Below the pieces are notes generated by a model, which saw nothing but the letters and a program-made list of their open reading frames with translations, ran no database searches and was not told where the DNA came from. A DNA stretch of 64,000 nucleotides from Chitiniphilus shinanonensis DSM 23277. Lineage in GTDB: Bacteria; Pseudomonadota; Gammaproteobacteria; Burkholderiales; Chitinibacteraceae. The stretch covers positions 95,660 through 159,659 of the forward strand of contig NZ_KB895343.1 of assembly GCF_000374805.1 (NCBI RefSeq), in the 5' to 3' direction. Shown piece after piece: positions 45,749-54,315 of the stretch (position 1 is its first letter; each line of letters begins with the position of its first letter). Made by a program: the position numbers and the translations under genes.

Positions 45749-47518
45749 TCAGATCGCCGGGCTTGCCATGGTTTCGGTTCTTTCCAGCCCGGCCACGCGG
45801 TTGCGCCCGGAGTGCTTGGCTTCATAAAGCGCCGTATCGGCTTGCGTGACCAGCTTGTCCCAATCGGCATGCGGGCCGCTGAGCGCTATGCCGAAGCTGG
45901 CCGTCACGCGCAATTCGCCGCCGGAGGGCAGGGCAATGCGCAGGTTCTCGATCCGCTGCCGCAGCTTTTCCGCCACCGCCCGCACCGCCCTGGCATCGGC
46001 CAGCGGCACCAGCACGATGAATTCCTCGCCGCCGACGCGCCCGATGTTGTCCTCGTTGCGGCATGCCCGCGCCACGGTCTGTGCCACGGTCTTCAGCACC
46101 AGATCGCCGATCGGGTGGCCATGTACGTCGTTCACCTTCTTGAAGTGATCGATGTCGAACATCACCAGCCCGACGCGCCAGCCGCCGAATTCGGCGTGAT
46201 TGAGCAACTGCTCGCCGATGGTCTCCAGCGCGCGACGGTTGTGAACGCCGGTCAGGGTGTCGGTCTCGGCCTGGTGTTTCAACTGCTGGGTCATTTCCGC
46301 CAGGCGCCTTTCGGTCTGAAGCCGCTTTTCCTGGTTGGCGCGCAGCACGTCGATGGCGTCGAACAGTTGTTCCACTTCGGGGCCGCCGCGCGGTGGGCGC
46401 GCCGCCAGCAGGTTGCCATCGGCCAGATCGATGATGGCCTTGCGGGCCTGGAGCAACGGCACCAGCATCCGTCGCCGGCTGATGTGCAGCAGGATGATCA
46501 GCGCCACGATCAGGGCGCAGCACAGCGTCATGGCCGCGATTGCTTCGCGTTTTGCGCGCTGGCTGCCCCGGAGCGCCTGCCTGGTGGCCGAATGGATGAT
46601 CTGCGTCTGCAACTGTTCGATCGACCGCATCGATTGCGTATAGCGGTCGGTGAAGGCCATCACGGAAGGCAGCCTGGCGCTGCTGCCTTGCCGCAACACG
46701 CTGTCGAGCAGGCCGTAGCCATCGCCGAAATAGCGTTGCGCCACCGAATGCCGCGCCTGTTGCATGCCCGGCATGTTCCAGTAATTGCCAACCTGGCGAT
46801 TGAGCAGTCCGGCCAGTTCGTTCAGGTGATCGCGCAGATGATTGATGCGTTGTTGCCGGGATGCGTCGATCGCCTGGTGCTTGATCAGCGGCACCATCAG
46901 CTGGGCGGCCAGCCTCCCGGCGTATTCGCGCATGTTGCCCATCGTCTGCGACATCAACACCGCATCGGAGATGCGCCGGTCCGTTTCGCTGGCATGCACG
47001 CCGGTCTCGGTGATGGCCGGGCGCAGGTCCTCGGCCACGCGATACATGCTGGCGATCACGTGGCGGATCTCCGCGTCATCCCGCGTGGCGAGGGGTTCGG
47101 CTGCCAGTTGGTCGGCCACTGCCCGCGCCTGCACCAGATTCCGTTGCAGGCGTGCCACGGCCCTGCCTGCCACGATGAAATCCTGGTGATGCCGCGTGAT
47201 CAGCAGCGATACCCGCTCCAGCTCGGCGTCGCTGCGTTGGCGCGCCTCGGCCAGCGAACGGCGTTGTGGGTAGTCGTGGACGCGCAGGTCGCTGAGCAGG
47301 CGGAAGGTATCGCCGCGTTCGGCGGCGAGCAGGTTGGCGGTGTTCAGGACAGCGTGGTAGAGCGTCAGATTCTCCAGGCTGCGCCGGTTGGTCTGTAGCT
47401 CCTGATAGCTGTGGTACATCAGTTGGCCGGCCAGGGCCACGGCGATCAGGACAATGGCCAGCGAGCCGAAATGGAACTTCTGGTCGAGCGTGAGCTTTTT
47501 CACGGCGACAATCCACAT
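45749..47518 (-). CDS. Membrane diguanylate cyclase: periplasmic NIT-like sensor, HAMP-like linker, GGDEF
   Basis: A 589-residue enzyme making c-di-GMP. TM1 about residues 15-35 and TM2 about 330-352 (AIAAMTLCCALIVALIILLH) flank a helical periplasmic region starting NTANLLAAERGDTFRLLSD, which resembles nitrate/nitrite-sensing (NIT) domains. A HAMP-like stretch (IIDLADGNLLA) leads to a GGDEF domain (about 415-575) with the active GGEEF and an inhibitory I-site RxxD (RNED) five residues before it. Start ATG 47518. Likely an active, product-inhibited cyclase. Convergent with BLUF gene; upstream of it lies norB. Confidence 0.9.
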   Translation of the reverse strand: MWIVAVKKLTLDQKFHFGSLAIVLIAVALAGQLMYHSYQELQTNRRSLENLTLYHAVLNTANLLAAERGDTFRLLSDLRVHDYPQRRSLAEARQRSDAELERVSLLITRHHQDFIVAGRAVARLQRNLVQARAVADQLAAEPLATRDDAEIRHVIASMYRVAEDLRPAITETGVHASETDRRISDAVLMSQTMGNMREYAGRLAAQLMVPLIKHQAIDASRQQRINHLRDHLNELAGLLNRQVGNYWNMPGMQQARHSVAQRYFGDGYGLLDSVLRQGSSARLPSVMAFTDRYTQSMRSIEQLQTQIIHSATRQALRGSQRAKREAIAAMTLCCALIVALIILLHISRRRMLVPLLQARKAIIDLADGNLLAARPPRGGPEVEQLFDAIDVLRANQEKRLQTERRLAEMTQQLKHQAETDTLTGVHNRRALETIGEQLLNHAEFGGWRVGLVMFDIDHFKKVNDVHGHPIGDLVLKTVAQTVARACRNEDNIGRVGGEEFIVLVPLADARAVRAVAEKLRQRIENLRIALPSGGELRVTASFGIALSGPHADWDKLVTQADTALYEAKHSGRNRVAGLERTETMASPAI

Positions 47519-48000
47519 GACGACGATCCGTCGATACTGGAGCGGCCGCGGACGGAAAAAATTGATGCCCGGCAAACGGGCCGAGGACCGAAAGGCGTCG
47601 ATGGCCGCCGCCCTTCATGTCGATGGCATGGCGTGGTCCAGGCCCGAAACGTGGTAACACCAGCAAAGTCGGGCCCTGCGACGGGGTTGGCTTGTCTTGC
47701 GGCGGCGGGCGAGGAGGCCGCAATTGGCAAAATGGCAGTCGGATTGTTCCGATGCGTCGGCGCCGCCGGCAGAGCGCTCGTTACGCTTCCAGGAAAAAAC
47801 GTCGAGGAGCGCGACGTCATCAGCCCGAAGGCGGGCGGGGCACTAAATCGTCATGGGCGGCGATAAGGCGCCCGGTCAGCGACGCCAGCATGGATTTCGG
47901 CGCGGAGCTGATGGTGGCCCGGCTTGTCCGGATAGGAATGGTCGACCCCCCGCCTGGCGGCCGGGGGAGCGCTGGCGCCGCCGCGACGGCGCCACATGGT
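47519..48000. other. Gene-free stretch between the GGDEF gene and norB
   Basis: About 480 bases with no supported gene. It contains GC-rich inverted repeats close to the norB stop (GGCGCCGCCGCGACGGCGCC at about 47974-47993) that may end the norB transcript. A short minus-strand reading frame ending near 47820 does not resemble any family known to me. No promoter could be set with confidence. Confidence 0.4.
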
Positions 48001-50292
48001 TTACGCGGGCTGGCGCGCGGCGACCAGCGGTTCGCTGGCGGGCAGCGCCGGCGACGGCGTGCTCCACAGCGCCCGCACCACCTGGAGCGCGAACAGCACC
48101 GCGCCGCCGATGAAGACCAGGTCGCCGCCGGTGCGTACCCAGCGCAGCGTCTGCAGCAACGGTTGCTGCATGAATGCCTCGCTGCGGGCATACCACAGCC
48201 CTTCGCGCACGCTGGCCAGGAACTGGATGATGCCGATCGGCAACAGGCTGGTGGCGATCATCAGCACCAGGCCGGCATTGAGCGACCAGAACGCGGCCGC
48301 CATCCAGCGGTTGTCGAGCGCGAAGCCGGGACGCACGTAGCGCAGCACCAGCAGGGTAAAGCCCAGCGCCAGGAAGCCATACACCCCGAACAGCGCGGCG
48401 TGGGCGTGCACCGGCGTGGTGTTCAGCCCCTGCACGTAGTAGAGCGAGATCGGCGGATTGATCATGAAGCCGAAGACGCCGGCGCCCAGCATGTTCCAGA
48501 ACGCCACCGCGACGAAGCACATCAGCGGCCAGCGCAGTTGCGCCATCCACGGCGCGCGGTGCTTGAGGCGCCAGTTCTCCCATGCCTCGTGACCGAGCAC
48601 GATCAGCGGCACCACTTCCAGCGCGCTGAAACTGGCGCCCACCGCCATCACCGGCGTGGTGGTGCCGGCGAAATACAGGTGGTGGAAGGTGCCGGGAATG
48701 CCACCCAGCATGAACAGCGACGCCGACGCCAGGCTGGCGGCGGTGGCCATCGGCCGCGACACCAGGCCCATGGTGGCGAAGATGAAGGCCAGCGCCGTGG
48801 TGGCGAACACCTCGAAGAAGCCCTCTACCCACAGGTGGACGATCCACCAGCGCCAGTACTCCATGATCGACAGGCTGGTGCGCTCGCCGTAGAAGAAGCC
48901 GGCGCCGTAGAACAGGCCGATCGCCACCACCGACGCGGTCAGCAGCGCCAGCAGGTTCTTGTCGCCGCCCGGCTGGCGCAGGGCCGGCACGATGCCGCGG
49001 AGCATCAGGCCCAGCCACAGCAGCAGGCCGATGAACTTGGCGATCTGCCACAGCCGGCCCAGGTCGACGTATTCATAGCCCTGGTGGCCCAGCCAGAAGT
49101 TGAGGTTGGCCGGCATCACCTGGCGGATGGCGAGGTAGTTGCCGATGAACGAGCCGACCACCACCAGCACCAGCGCCCAGAACAGCACATCGACGCCCAG
49201 CTTCTGGTACTTGGGATCGCGCCCGCCATTGATCAGCGGCACCAGGAACAGCCCGGCGGCGAGAAAACCGGTGGCGATCCAGAACAGCGCGCTCTGGATA
49301 TGCCAGGTGCGGGTGAGCGAGTACGGGAACCACTGCGACACGTCGATCCCATAGAACTGCTGGCCTTCCACCGTGTAGTGCGCGGTGAAGCCGCCCAGCA
49401 GCACCTGGAACACGAACAGCGCCACCACCAGCAACAGGTACTTGCCGAGCGCGCGCTGCGACGGGGTGAGCGGCACGGCGGCCAGCGGATCGGTACGCGG
49501 CGCGGCTTCCTCCGCGTCGTCGTGTCGCCGCAGGAAGGCCCAGCCCCAGACCAGGAAGCCAATGCCGGCCAGCAGGACCACCACGCTGACGATGGACCAC
49601 ACCACGTTCTCGGCGCTGGGCTGGTTGCCGATCAGCGGTTCGTGCGGCCAGTTGTTGGTGTAGCTGACCTGTTGCCCCGGCCGGTCGGTGGCGGCGGCCC
49701 AGGCGGTCCAGAAGAAGAAGCGCGTCAGCGCCACGCGGCGTTCCGCGCTGGGCAGGGTGTTCTCCTTCATGGCGAAGCTCTCGCGGCTGCGCTGGAGCGA
49801 CGGCGCGTCCGAGAACAACTGGTCGTAGTAGCGGGCGGTCCGGGCAATGGCCGCGGCGCGGCGCGGCGAGATGGTCAGCACCTTGGTGGCGGAATCAACG
49901 CCGTTGCCGCGGTATTCCTGCTGCAACGCGGCGCGCAACGCCGCCTGTTGCGATACGTCGAGCGCGGCGTAGGGCTTGCCGTGCGCCTGTTGCGCCGCCA
50001 GATCCAGCCAGGCGCCGAGTTCGCGGTGCAGCCAGTCCGCCGTCCAGTCGGGCGCCTGGTAGGCGCCGTGGCCCCAGATCGAGCCCAGCTGCATGCCGCC
50101 GACCGATTGCCAGGCGGTCTGGCCGTTGAGGATGTCGTCGGCGGTGAACAGCACGCCGCCGCCCTGGATCTGCACCTGTTGCGGGATCGGCGGGGCGTGG
50201 CGGTAGACCTCGCGGCCGAAATAGCCGAGCAGGCCGAACATGATCGCCACGACGGCGATCAGGATGAACCAGTGTTTGCGATAGGGGCCCAT
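48001..50292 (-). CDS. norB: Quinol-dependent nitric oxide reductase (qNOR)
   Basis: A 763-residue single-subunit enzyme of the heme-copper oxidase superfamily reducing NO to N2O with quinol electrons. The N-terminal extension (TM1 FILIAVVAIMFGLLGYF, then a periplasmic domain FTADDILNGQTAWQSVGG) marks the qNOR rather than the cytochrome c type. Core ligands are visible: WWIVHLWVEGFFEVF, GTFHHLYFAG (FeB His pair) and TPVHAHAALFGVYG (heme ligands), with the channel Glu residues. ATG 50292 has GAGG seven bases upstream and is four bases after the leader ORF stop. A sigma-54 promoter and three NorR-type sites lie upstream. Detoxification or denitrification role; no norC, nirK or nosZ is nearby. 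Confidence 0.96.
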   Translation of the reverse strand: MGPYRKHWFILIAVVAIMFGLLGYFGREVYRHAPPIPQQVQIQGGGVLFTADDILNGQTAWQSVGGMQLGSIWGHGAYQAPDWTADWLHRELGAWLDLAAQQAHGKPYAALDVSQQAALRAALQQEYRGNGVDSATKVLTISPRRAAAIARTARYYDQLFSDAPSLQRSRESFAMKENTLPSAERRVALTRFFFWTAWAAATDRPGQQVSYTNNWPHEPLIGNQPSAENVVWSIVSVVVLLAGIGFLVWGWAFLRRHDDAEEAAPRTDPLAAVPLTPSQRALGKYLLLVVALFVFQVLLGGFTAHYTVEGQQFYGIDVSQWFPYSLTRTWHIQSALFWIATGFLAAGLFLVPLINGGRDPKYQKLGVDVLFWALVLVVVGSFIGNYLAIRQVMPANLNFWLGHQGYEYVDLGRLWQIAKFIGLLLWLGLMLRGIVPALRQPGGDKNLLALLTASVVAIGLFYGAGFFYGERTSLSIMEYWRWWIVHLWVEGFFEVFATTALAFIFATMGLVSRPMATAASLASASLFMLGGIPGTFHHLYFAGTTTPVMAVGASFSALEVVPLIVLGHEAWENWRLKHRAPWMAQLRWPLMCFVAVAFWNMLGAGVFGFMINPPISLYYVQGLNTTPVHAHAALFGVYGFLALGFTLLVLRYVRPGFALDNRWMAAAFWSLNAGLVLMIATSLLPIGIIQFLASVREGLWYARSEAFMQQPLLQTLRWVRTGGDLVFIGGAVLFALQVVRALWSTPSPALPASEPLVAARQPA

Positions 50293-50296
50293 GGGA

Positions 50297-50386
50297 TTAC
50301 CTCGTGGCGGTGGGGGCGGTCGGGCAGGCCGGCGGCGTGGCGTGGCGTCGGGGAGGGCGGGCGATGGGGGATCGGGGCGGGCTCAT
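50297..50386 (-). CDS. Proline-rich 29-residue leader ORF upstream of norB
   Basis: ATG 50386 with AAGAGGAG six bases upstream opens a 29-codon frame that ends TAA at 50297-50299, four bases before norB. It begins about 18 bases after the predicted sigma-54 start site. The peptide is MSPPRSPIARPPRRHATPPA followed by a further nine residues: nine Pro, six Arg, two PP pairs plus another. Polyproline stretches slow ribosomes, so a translation-coupling or stalling role is possible. No homologue is known to me. Confidence 0.5.
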   Translation of the reverse strand: MSPPRSPIARPPRRHATPPACPTAPTATR

Positions 50387-50414
50387 GGGGTCTCCTCTTG
50401 TGAAATGGCGTTTC

Positions 50415-50430
50415 AGCAAGGGGTGTGCCA
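50415..50430 (-). promoter_or_regulatory. Sigma-54 promoter of norB
   Basis: Read on the minus strand TGGCACACCCCTTGCT: the -24 GG and -12 GC are ten bases apart and 11 of the consensus positions (TGGCAC-N5-TTGC) match exactly. Predicted start near 50404. Requires an enhancer-binding activator, matching the NorR-type sites upstream. Confidence 0.8.
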
Positions 50431-50471
50431 CCCGTCGGATCGAGCGTTGATGCGGGCTCTGGGCGATAAAG

Positions 50472-50529
50472 GGTGATTATTACCCAATCATGGCAGGGTT
50501 GTTTCGACCCTTTTACGGTCGATTTGACC
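50472..50529 (-). promoter_or_regulatory. Three GGT-N7-ACC repeats, candidate NorR enhancer sites
   Basis: GGTGATTATTACC (50472-50484), GGTTGTTTCGACC (50497-50509) and GGTCGATTTGACC (50517-50529). Each is an inverted GGT/ACC pair seven bases apart, the pattern reported for NorR of Ralstonia; NorR sites occur in threes upstream of its targets. Centres are about 74, 99 and 119 bases upstream of the predicted sigma-54 start. The norR gene is not in this window. Confidence 0.75.
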
Positions 50530-50562
50530 GTGAGTGAGTGGCCGGCGCGGCGGGCCGTGTAG

Positions 50563-51936
50563 CTACTTGGCCAGCTTGGTATTGCGCAACTGTTCCTGGA
50601 AGTGCCCCGCCATCAGGCTGCCCTGGGTGGGCGCGCCGCTGCTGCCGGATGGCGCCTGACTGTAGCTGAAGCTGCCGAGCCGCCCGTCCGAGGTCGCGGC
50701 ATAGCTGACGGTGTGGCCGGTTTCGCCAGGGTTCACCCCGCGATCCCGGTCGGCCGCGTGCATCCGGGTATTGCCCCGGTACAGCGTGCGGTAGGCGCCG
50801 ACCTGGCGCACCCGGTTCTCCGGCTTGGTCAGGTCGAGGTAGTCGTGCTTGGCGCCCGATCGCTGGGTGAAGTCGGTATCGGCGGTGCGCGCCAGCATGG
50901 TGGTGGTGTCGCGGTAGAACGCCAGCCCGGAATGGTCGCTGTCCAGGCGCTTGCGGGCAGTGGGCGCATCGCTGTCCCGCGTGTCCTTGGTGGTCTGGCG
51001 CCCGCCGTAGGTGGCGCTGGACGGGCGGTGCATCACCTCGTTGGGGATGGCGATGGTCAGTCCCTGGTTGTAGGCGGGCTGGCCGTCGCGCAACTGGAGC
51101 GACGCGCCGGACGGGATGTGGTCGCGGTTGGAGACGAAGCCGGCTTCTTCCTTCTTGCCGCTGAGCACGTCGAACTTGCTGCCGTCCGGCGCCTGATTGT
51201 AGTGCCCGACGTCGAACGGCTTGAGGGTGTCCTGTCCCGACTTGGTCCGGTCTTCGCGGCGGCGATCCACCAATTGCTTGTCCTGCTGCTTGCCCAGCAG
51301 TTCCTGGTTCAGCGTCGCGTCCACCGCCGCGCCGCGCTTGCCGGCCTTGGTCTTGTCGTAGCCGAAGAACTTGTTCTGCTGCGAATCGAACACGTATTTG
51401 TCGCCGCTGACCGGGTCCATCACCTTATCGCTGGGGTTGCGCTTGCCGGCGTTCTTGAACAGCGCGAAATCGGAGGCGTTCATCTCCATGTAGCGCGCGG
51501 CGTGGTCGGTGCGGGCCTGGGTGTCATCCTTGGCGTGGTAGTGCACCTTGCCGCTGTCGTCCATCCGGAACTTCACCGTGGGCGGCGAGCTGCTGGCGGG
51601 GAGCGTCGGCGTGGTGCTCTGGGTCGGCGGTGTGACGACCGGCGTGGTCGGGGTCTGGAGGGACAGCGCCGGGGAAGTGGCCTGCGACGCGCTGCTCGGA
51701 AGGCTGGGAAAGGCGGTGCTGGCGCCCGGGCCGAACGGCGTGCTGGGCACGCTCAGTGGCGTGAAGTGGGTCGGCGACGACGGCAGGAACGCCGATTGTG
51801 GGCCGCTGGGCAGCGGGATCGCCGAGAAGCCCGGTCCCGATGGCGCCGTATGCGATTGCGGCATGTGCTTTTTGACGAGCGTGGGGTCCGGCGTGTCGCT
51901 CCGGTCCTGGCGCTTTCTACTGGGGGTGTCGCTCAT
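50563..51936 (-). CDS. Putative secreted effector/toxin: Ser-Pro-Thr-rich N terminus, RDHxPS...TYGGR domain
   Basis: A 457-residue protein without Sec signal or membrane helix. Residues 30-120 are a low-complexity Ser/Pro/Thr segment. The rest is charged and Asp/Lys/Arg-rich. At 270-313 it has NRDHIPSGASLQ, GLTIAIPNE, His303 and SATYGGR, a set of blocks I associate with C-terminal toxin modules of RHS and filamentous-haemagglutinin-type polymorphic toxins (R-D-H, I-A-I-P, His, T-Y-G-G-R), probably metal-dependent nucleases. Further HDYLDLTKPE and RQVGAYRTLYRGN follow. The tail 420-450 is again Ser/Gly-rich. No immunity-type small gene is adjacent. Divergent from the FUSC gene. Toxin function is inferred; a structural or intracellular role is possible. 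Confidence 0.6.
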   Translation of the reverse strand: MSDTPSRKRQDRSDTPDPTLVKKHMPQSHTAPSGPGFSAIPLPSGPQSAFLPSSPTHFTPLSVPSTPFGPGASTAFPSLPSSASQATSPALSLQTPTTPVVTPPTQSTTPTLPASSSPPTVKFRMDDSGKVHYHAKDDTQARTDHAARYMEMNASDFALFKNAGKRNPSDKVMDPVSGDKYVFDSQQNKFFGYDKTKAGKRGAAVDATLNQELLGKQQDKQLVDRRREDRTKSGQDTLKPFDVGHYNQAPDGSKFDVLSGKKEEAGFVSNRDHIPSGASLQLRDGQPAYNQGLTIAIPNEVMHRPSSATYGGRQTTKDTRDSDAPTARKRLDSDHSGLAFYRDTTTMLARTADTDFTQRSGAKHDYLDLTKPENRVRQVGAYRTLYRGNTRMHAADRDRGVNPGETGHTVSYAATSDGRLGSFSYSQAPSGSSGAPTQGSLMAGHFQEQLRNTKLAK

Positions 51937-52132
51937 GGCGGACCGGCCTCGACTTGAATGCCAATATCATAGGCAAATACATAGGGAATGACGGCCGCGT
52001 TGTTTCCTCGGGCGCGGCCCGGCCTGGCATCCGGATGCCGGACTTGCCTGGTTCGATGGAACATGACCGGAAGAGGTGCGGCGCCAGCTGCGTTATGGCA
52101 CCGTGCGCAATGTCGGTTATCGGAGGCGACGC

Positions 52133-53167
52133 ATGAACCCAGGCACCCGGCTTTCCGCGCTGTCCATTTCGCAGGAAGGGCGTTTCGTCAAATTGCTGAT
52201 CGCGCTGCTGGTGGGCTATAGCCTGCCGGCGCTGTGGAACGCGTCACCCGGCATCGCCGAGACCATGGCGTCGTCGGCCTGGCTGACGCTGGGGCTGGGG
52301 CCGTCGGTGGAAAGCTCGAAGAAGTACTTCCTGCAACGCTCGATGGCCAATCTGGTGCCGATCCCGATCGGGTTGGTGCTGTATCCGCTGGTGCCCGAGC
52401 CGCTGGCCATCATCGTGCTGGTGTCGCTGGCGATGTTCGTGCTGGTGAAGCACTTTCCCAATGCCTTCCGGTTGACCAGCATGGGCATCGCCATCTGTCT
52501 GGTGGCCGGTTTCGGCCGCGATCTGGCGGCGGCGGAAGGGCGCATGTTCGCGGTGTTCTTCGGCATGCTGATCGGCTTCCTGGTCGAGCTGTTCGTGCTG
52601 CCGCCGGATCAGGGTTACAAGTTCCACCTGCTGGCGCGGCGCGCCAGCCGGCAACTGGGCGCGCTGTTCGAAAGCGTGGCCGCCACCCGCTCGTTGGACA
52701 GCCTGACCGCCGAATGCCTCGATTCGCTGACCCGCGCCCAGCTGGCGCTGCGCGATCAGCTGGCCAATTTCAAGGCCGACTACGGTCCCCGTGGCCGGCG
52801 TCACCTGCGGCGCTATGCCGCCGAGATGGCGCTGTTCGAGCACCGGGTGGCGTTGATCGGCAGTGGCGCGCACCTGCTGGGCACGCTGGCCGACTGCCGC
52901 GCGCTGTTCGAGACGCTGGAGCCCACCTTCCGCGAGCACGTGTTCGTCCACCTGGCGCGGATCGACGAAGTGCACCAGCAACTGGCCGCGTACTTCGAAC
53001 ACCGTCGCGCCGAGCCGCCGGATCACGATTACCTCCAGGCGCCGTATACCCCGGCCGACAGCGCCAATCCCTATCACATGGTGCTGCAAGGCGCGCTGAT
53101 GACCCATCAGCGGGTGTTGGGCGAGCGGGTGGCGGCGATCCGGGCGCTGGGCGCGTTGCCCGCGTGA
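52133..53167 (+). CDS. FUSC/aromatic-acid-exporter-like membrane protein
   Basis: A 344-residue protein with about six N-terminal membrane helices (LLIALLVGYSLPALW, NLVPIPIGLVLYPLV, LAIIVLVSLAMFVLVKHF, MGIAICLVAGFGRD, MFAVFFGMLIGFLVELFVLP) and a C-terminal helical cytosolic region (residues 165-344). The layout, RSMANLVPIPIG motif and FVLPPDQ turn resemble the ArAE/FUSC family. These export aromatic acids or help with envelope stress. ATG 52133 has GGAGG seven bases upstream. Divergent from the toxin-like gene, with a 196-base AT-richer gap (GCCAATATCATAGGCAAA region). Confidence 0.72.
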   Translation: MNPGTRLSALSISQEGRFVKLLIALLVGYSLPALWNASPGIAETMASSAWLTLGLGPSVESSKKYFLQRSMANLVPIPIGLVLYPLVPEPLAIIVLVSLAMFVLVKHFPNAFRLTSMGIAICLVAGFGRDLAAAEGRMFAVFFGMLIGFLVELFVLPPDQGYKFHLLARRASRQLGALFESVAATRSLDSLTAECLDSLTRAQLALRDQLANFKADYGPRGRRHLRRYAAEMALFEHRVALIGSGAHLLGTLADCRALFETLEPTFREHVFVHLARIDEVHQQLAAYFEHRRAEPPDHDYLQAPYTPADSANPYHMVLQGALMTHQRVLGERVAAIRALGALPA

Positions 53168-53183
53168 AGGGGCGCAGGGTCAA

Positions 53184-53218
53184 AAAAAAGCGGATCGGCC
53201 GCGGGAAGCCGATCCGCT
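53184..53218 (-). terminator. Terminator of the ABC transporter operon
   Basis: AGCGGATCGGC / GCCGATCCGCT stem (53189-53199 and 53208-53218) with a run of eight A on the plus strand, giving a T-run for minus-strand transcription. It ends the operon 20 bases after the ATPase stop. Confidence 0.9.
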
Positions 53219-53238
53219 CAAAACCCGTCACGGGAGGG

Positions 53239-54315
53239 TCAGGCAGCGACGGGTTCCGGGAACACCCAGCAGTCCTGCTGGGGGAACTCGATCCAGTAAT
53301 CGTGGCCGGCCGTCAGCGGTGTCTGGCCGAAGGCGCGAAAACGCAGGTCGCGCTGGTGGAACAGGTATTCCCAGCGATCGCCCAGGTACATCGCGGTGCT
53401 CAGCTGCGCCTGGATGCGGTTGGGCCCGGGGGCGTCGGTCACCCGCAGCCGTTCCAGCCGCACCACCGCCTGCGCCGGATCGCCCACCCGCAGCCAGTCG
53501 AGCGCGCGCCCGAGCAGGCGCCAATCCTTGCCGCCCAGCAGCACCTGCTCGCCATCGACGCTCAGCACCTCGGCGCTCAGCCGGTTGTTGCTGCCCATGA
53601 ACTCGGCGGCGTACAGCGTGCGCGGCGCGCCGTACAGCTCGGCCGGCGTGCCTTCCTGCTCGATGCGGCCGTTGCGCAGCAGCAGGATGCGGTCCGACAT
53701 CGCCATCGCCTCGGTCTGGTCGTGGGTGACGCACAGCGCGGACAGGTTGAGCTGGATGATCAACTCGCGCAGCCAGGCGCGCGCTTCCTCGCGCAGCTTG
53801 GCGTCCAGGTTGGAAAGCGGTTCGTCCAGCAGGATCACCGGCGGGTTGTAGACCAGCGCGCGGGCGATGGCGACGCGCTGCTGCTGGCCGCCGGAAAGCT
53901 GGTACGGATAGCGCCTGGCCAGATGGGCCAGGCCCAGCTGCGCCAGCGCCTTCTCCACCCGTTGCTCGCGTTCGGCGCGCGGCACGCTGCGCAGCTTGAG
54001 GCCGTAGCCGACGTTCTCGGCCACGGTGCGGTGCGGCCACAGCGCGTAGGACTGGAACACCAGCCCCAGCGAACGCGATTCCACCGGCCGGTTCACGCCG
54101 GCGGCGGCGTCGTACAGCGTGTGGCCGTCGAGCAGGATGCGGCCACGGTCGGGCTGCTCCAGCCCGGCCACCGCGCGCAGCAGGGTGGTCTTGCCGCTGC
54201 CCGATGCGCCCAGCAGCGACACCACTTCGCCGGCACGCAACTGGAACGACACGCCTTCGAGCACCTTCACGCCGTCATAGGCCAGGTGCAGGTCTTCCAC
54301 GATCAGCTTAGTCAT
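53239..54315 (-). CDS. ABC transporter ATP-binding protein (FbpC/PotA type)
   Basis: A 358-residue importer ATPase: Walker A LLGASGSGKTT, Q-loop FQSYALWPHRTVAENV, signature LSGGQQQRVAIARAL, Walker B VILLDEPLSNLD, H-loop VTHDQTEAMAM. A C-terminal TOBE-like regulatory domain (about 240-358) places it in the PotA/FbpC/CysA group. Its start overlaps the end of the permease gene by eight bases, giving one operon with the permease and binding protein. Confidence 0.92.
   Translation of the reverse strand: MTKLIVEDLHLAYDGVKVLEGVSFQLRAGEVVSLLGASGSGKTTLLRAVAGLEQPDRGRILLDGHTLYDAAAGVNRPVESRSLGLVFQSYALWPHRTVAENVGYGLKLRSVPRAEREQRVEKALAQLGLAHLARRYPYQLSGGQQQRVAIARALVYNPPVILLDEPLSNLDAKLREEARAWLRELIIQLNLSALCVTHDQTEAMAMSDRILLLRNGRIEQEGTPAELYGAPRTLYAAEFMGSNNRLSAEVLSVDGEQVLLGGKDWRLLGRALDWLRVGDPAQAVVRLERLRVTDAPGPNRIQAQLSTAMYLGDRWEYLFHQRDLRFRAFGQTPLTAGHDYWIEFPQQDCWVFPEPVAA

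Noticed and set aside
47617..50403. 928-codon plus-strand frame
   Set aside because: Antisense of norB with typical GC-rich shadow composition; norB has complete catalytic motifs.
50563..53167. Toxin-immunity pair made of the toxin-like gene and the FUSC-type gene
   Set aside because: The membrane gene is divergent with its own ribosome site and fits an exporter family; nothing supports an immunity role.
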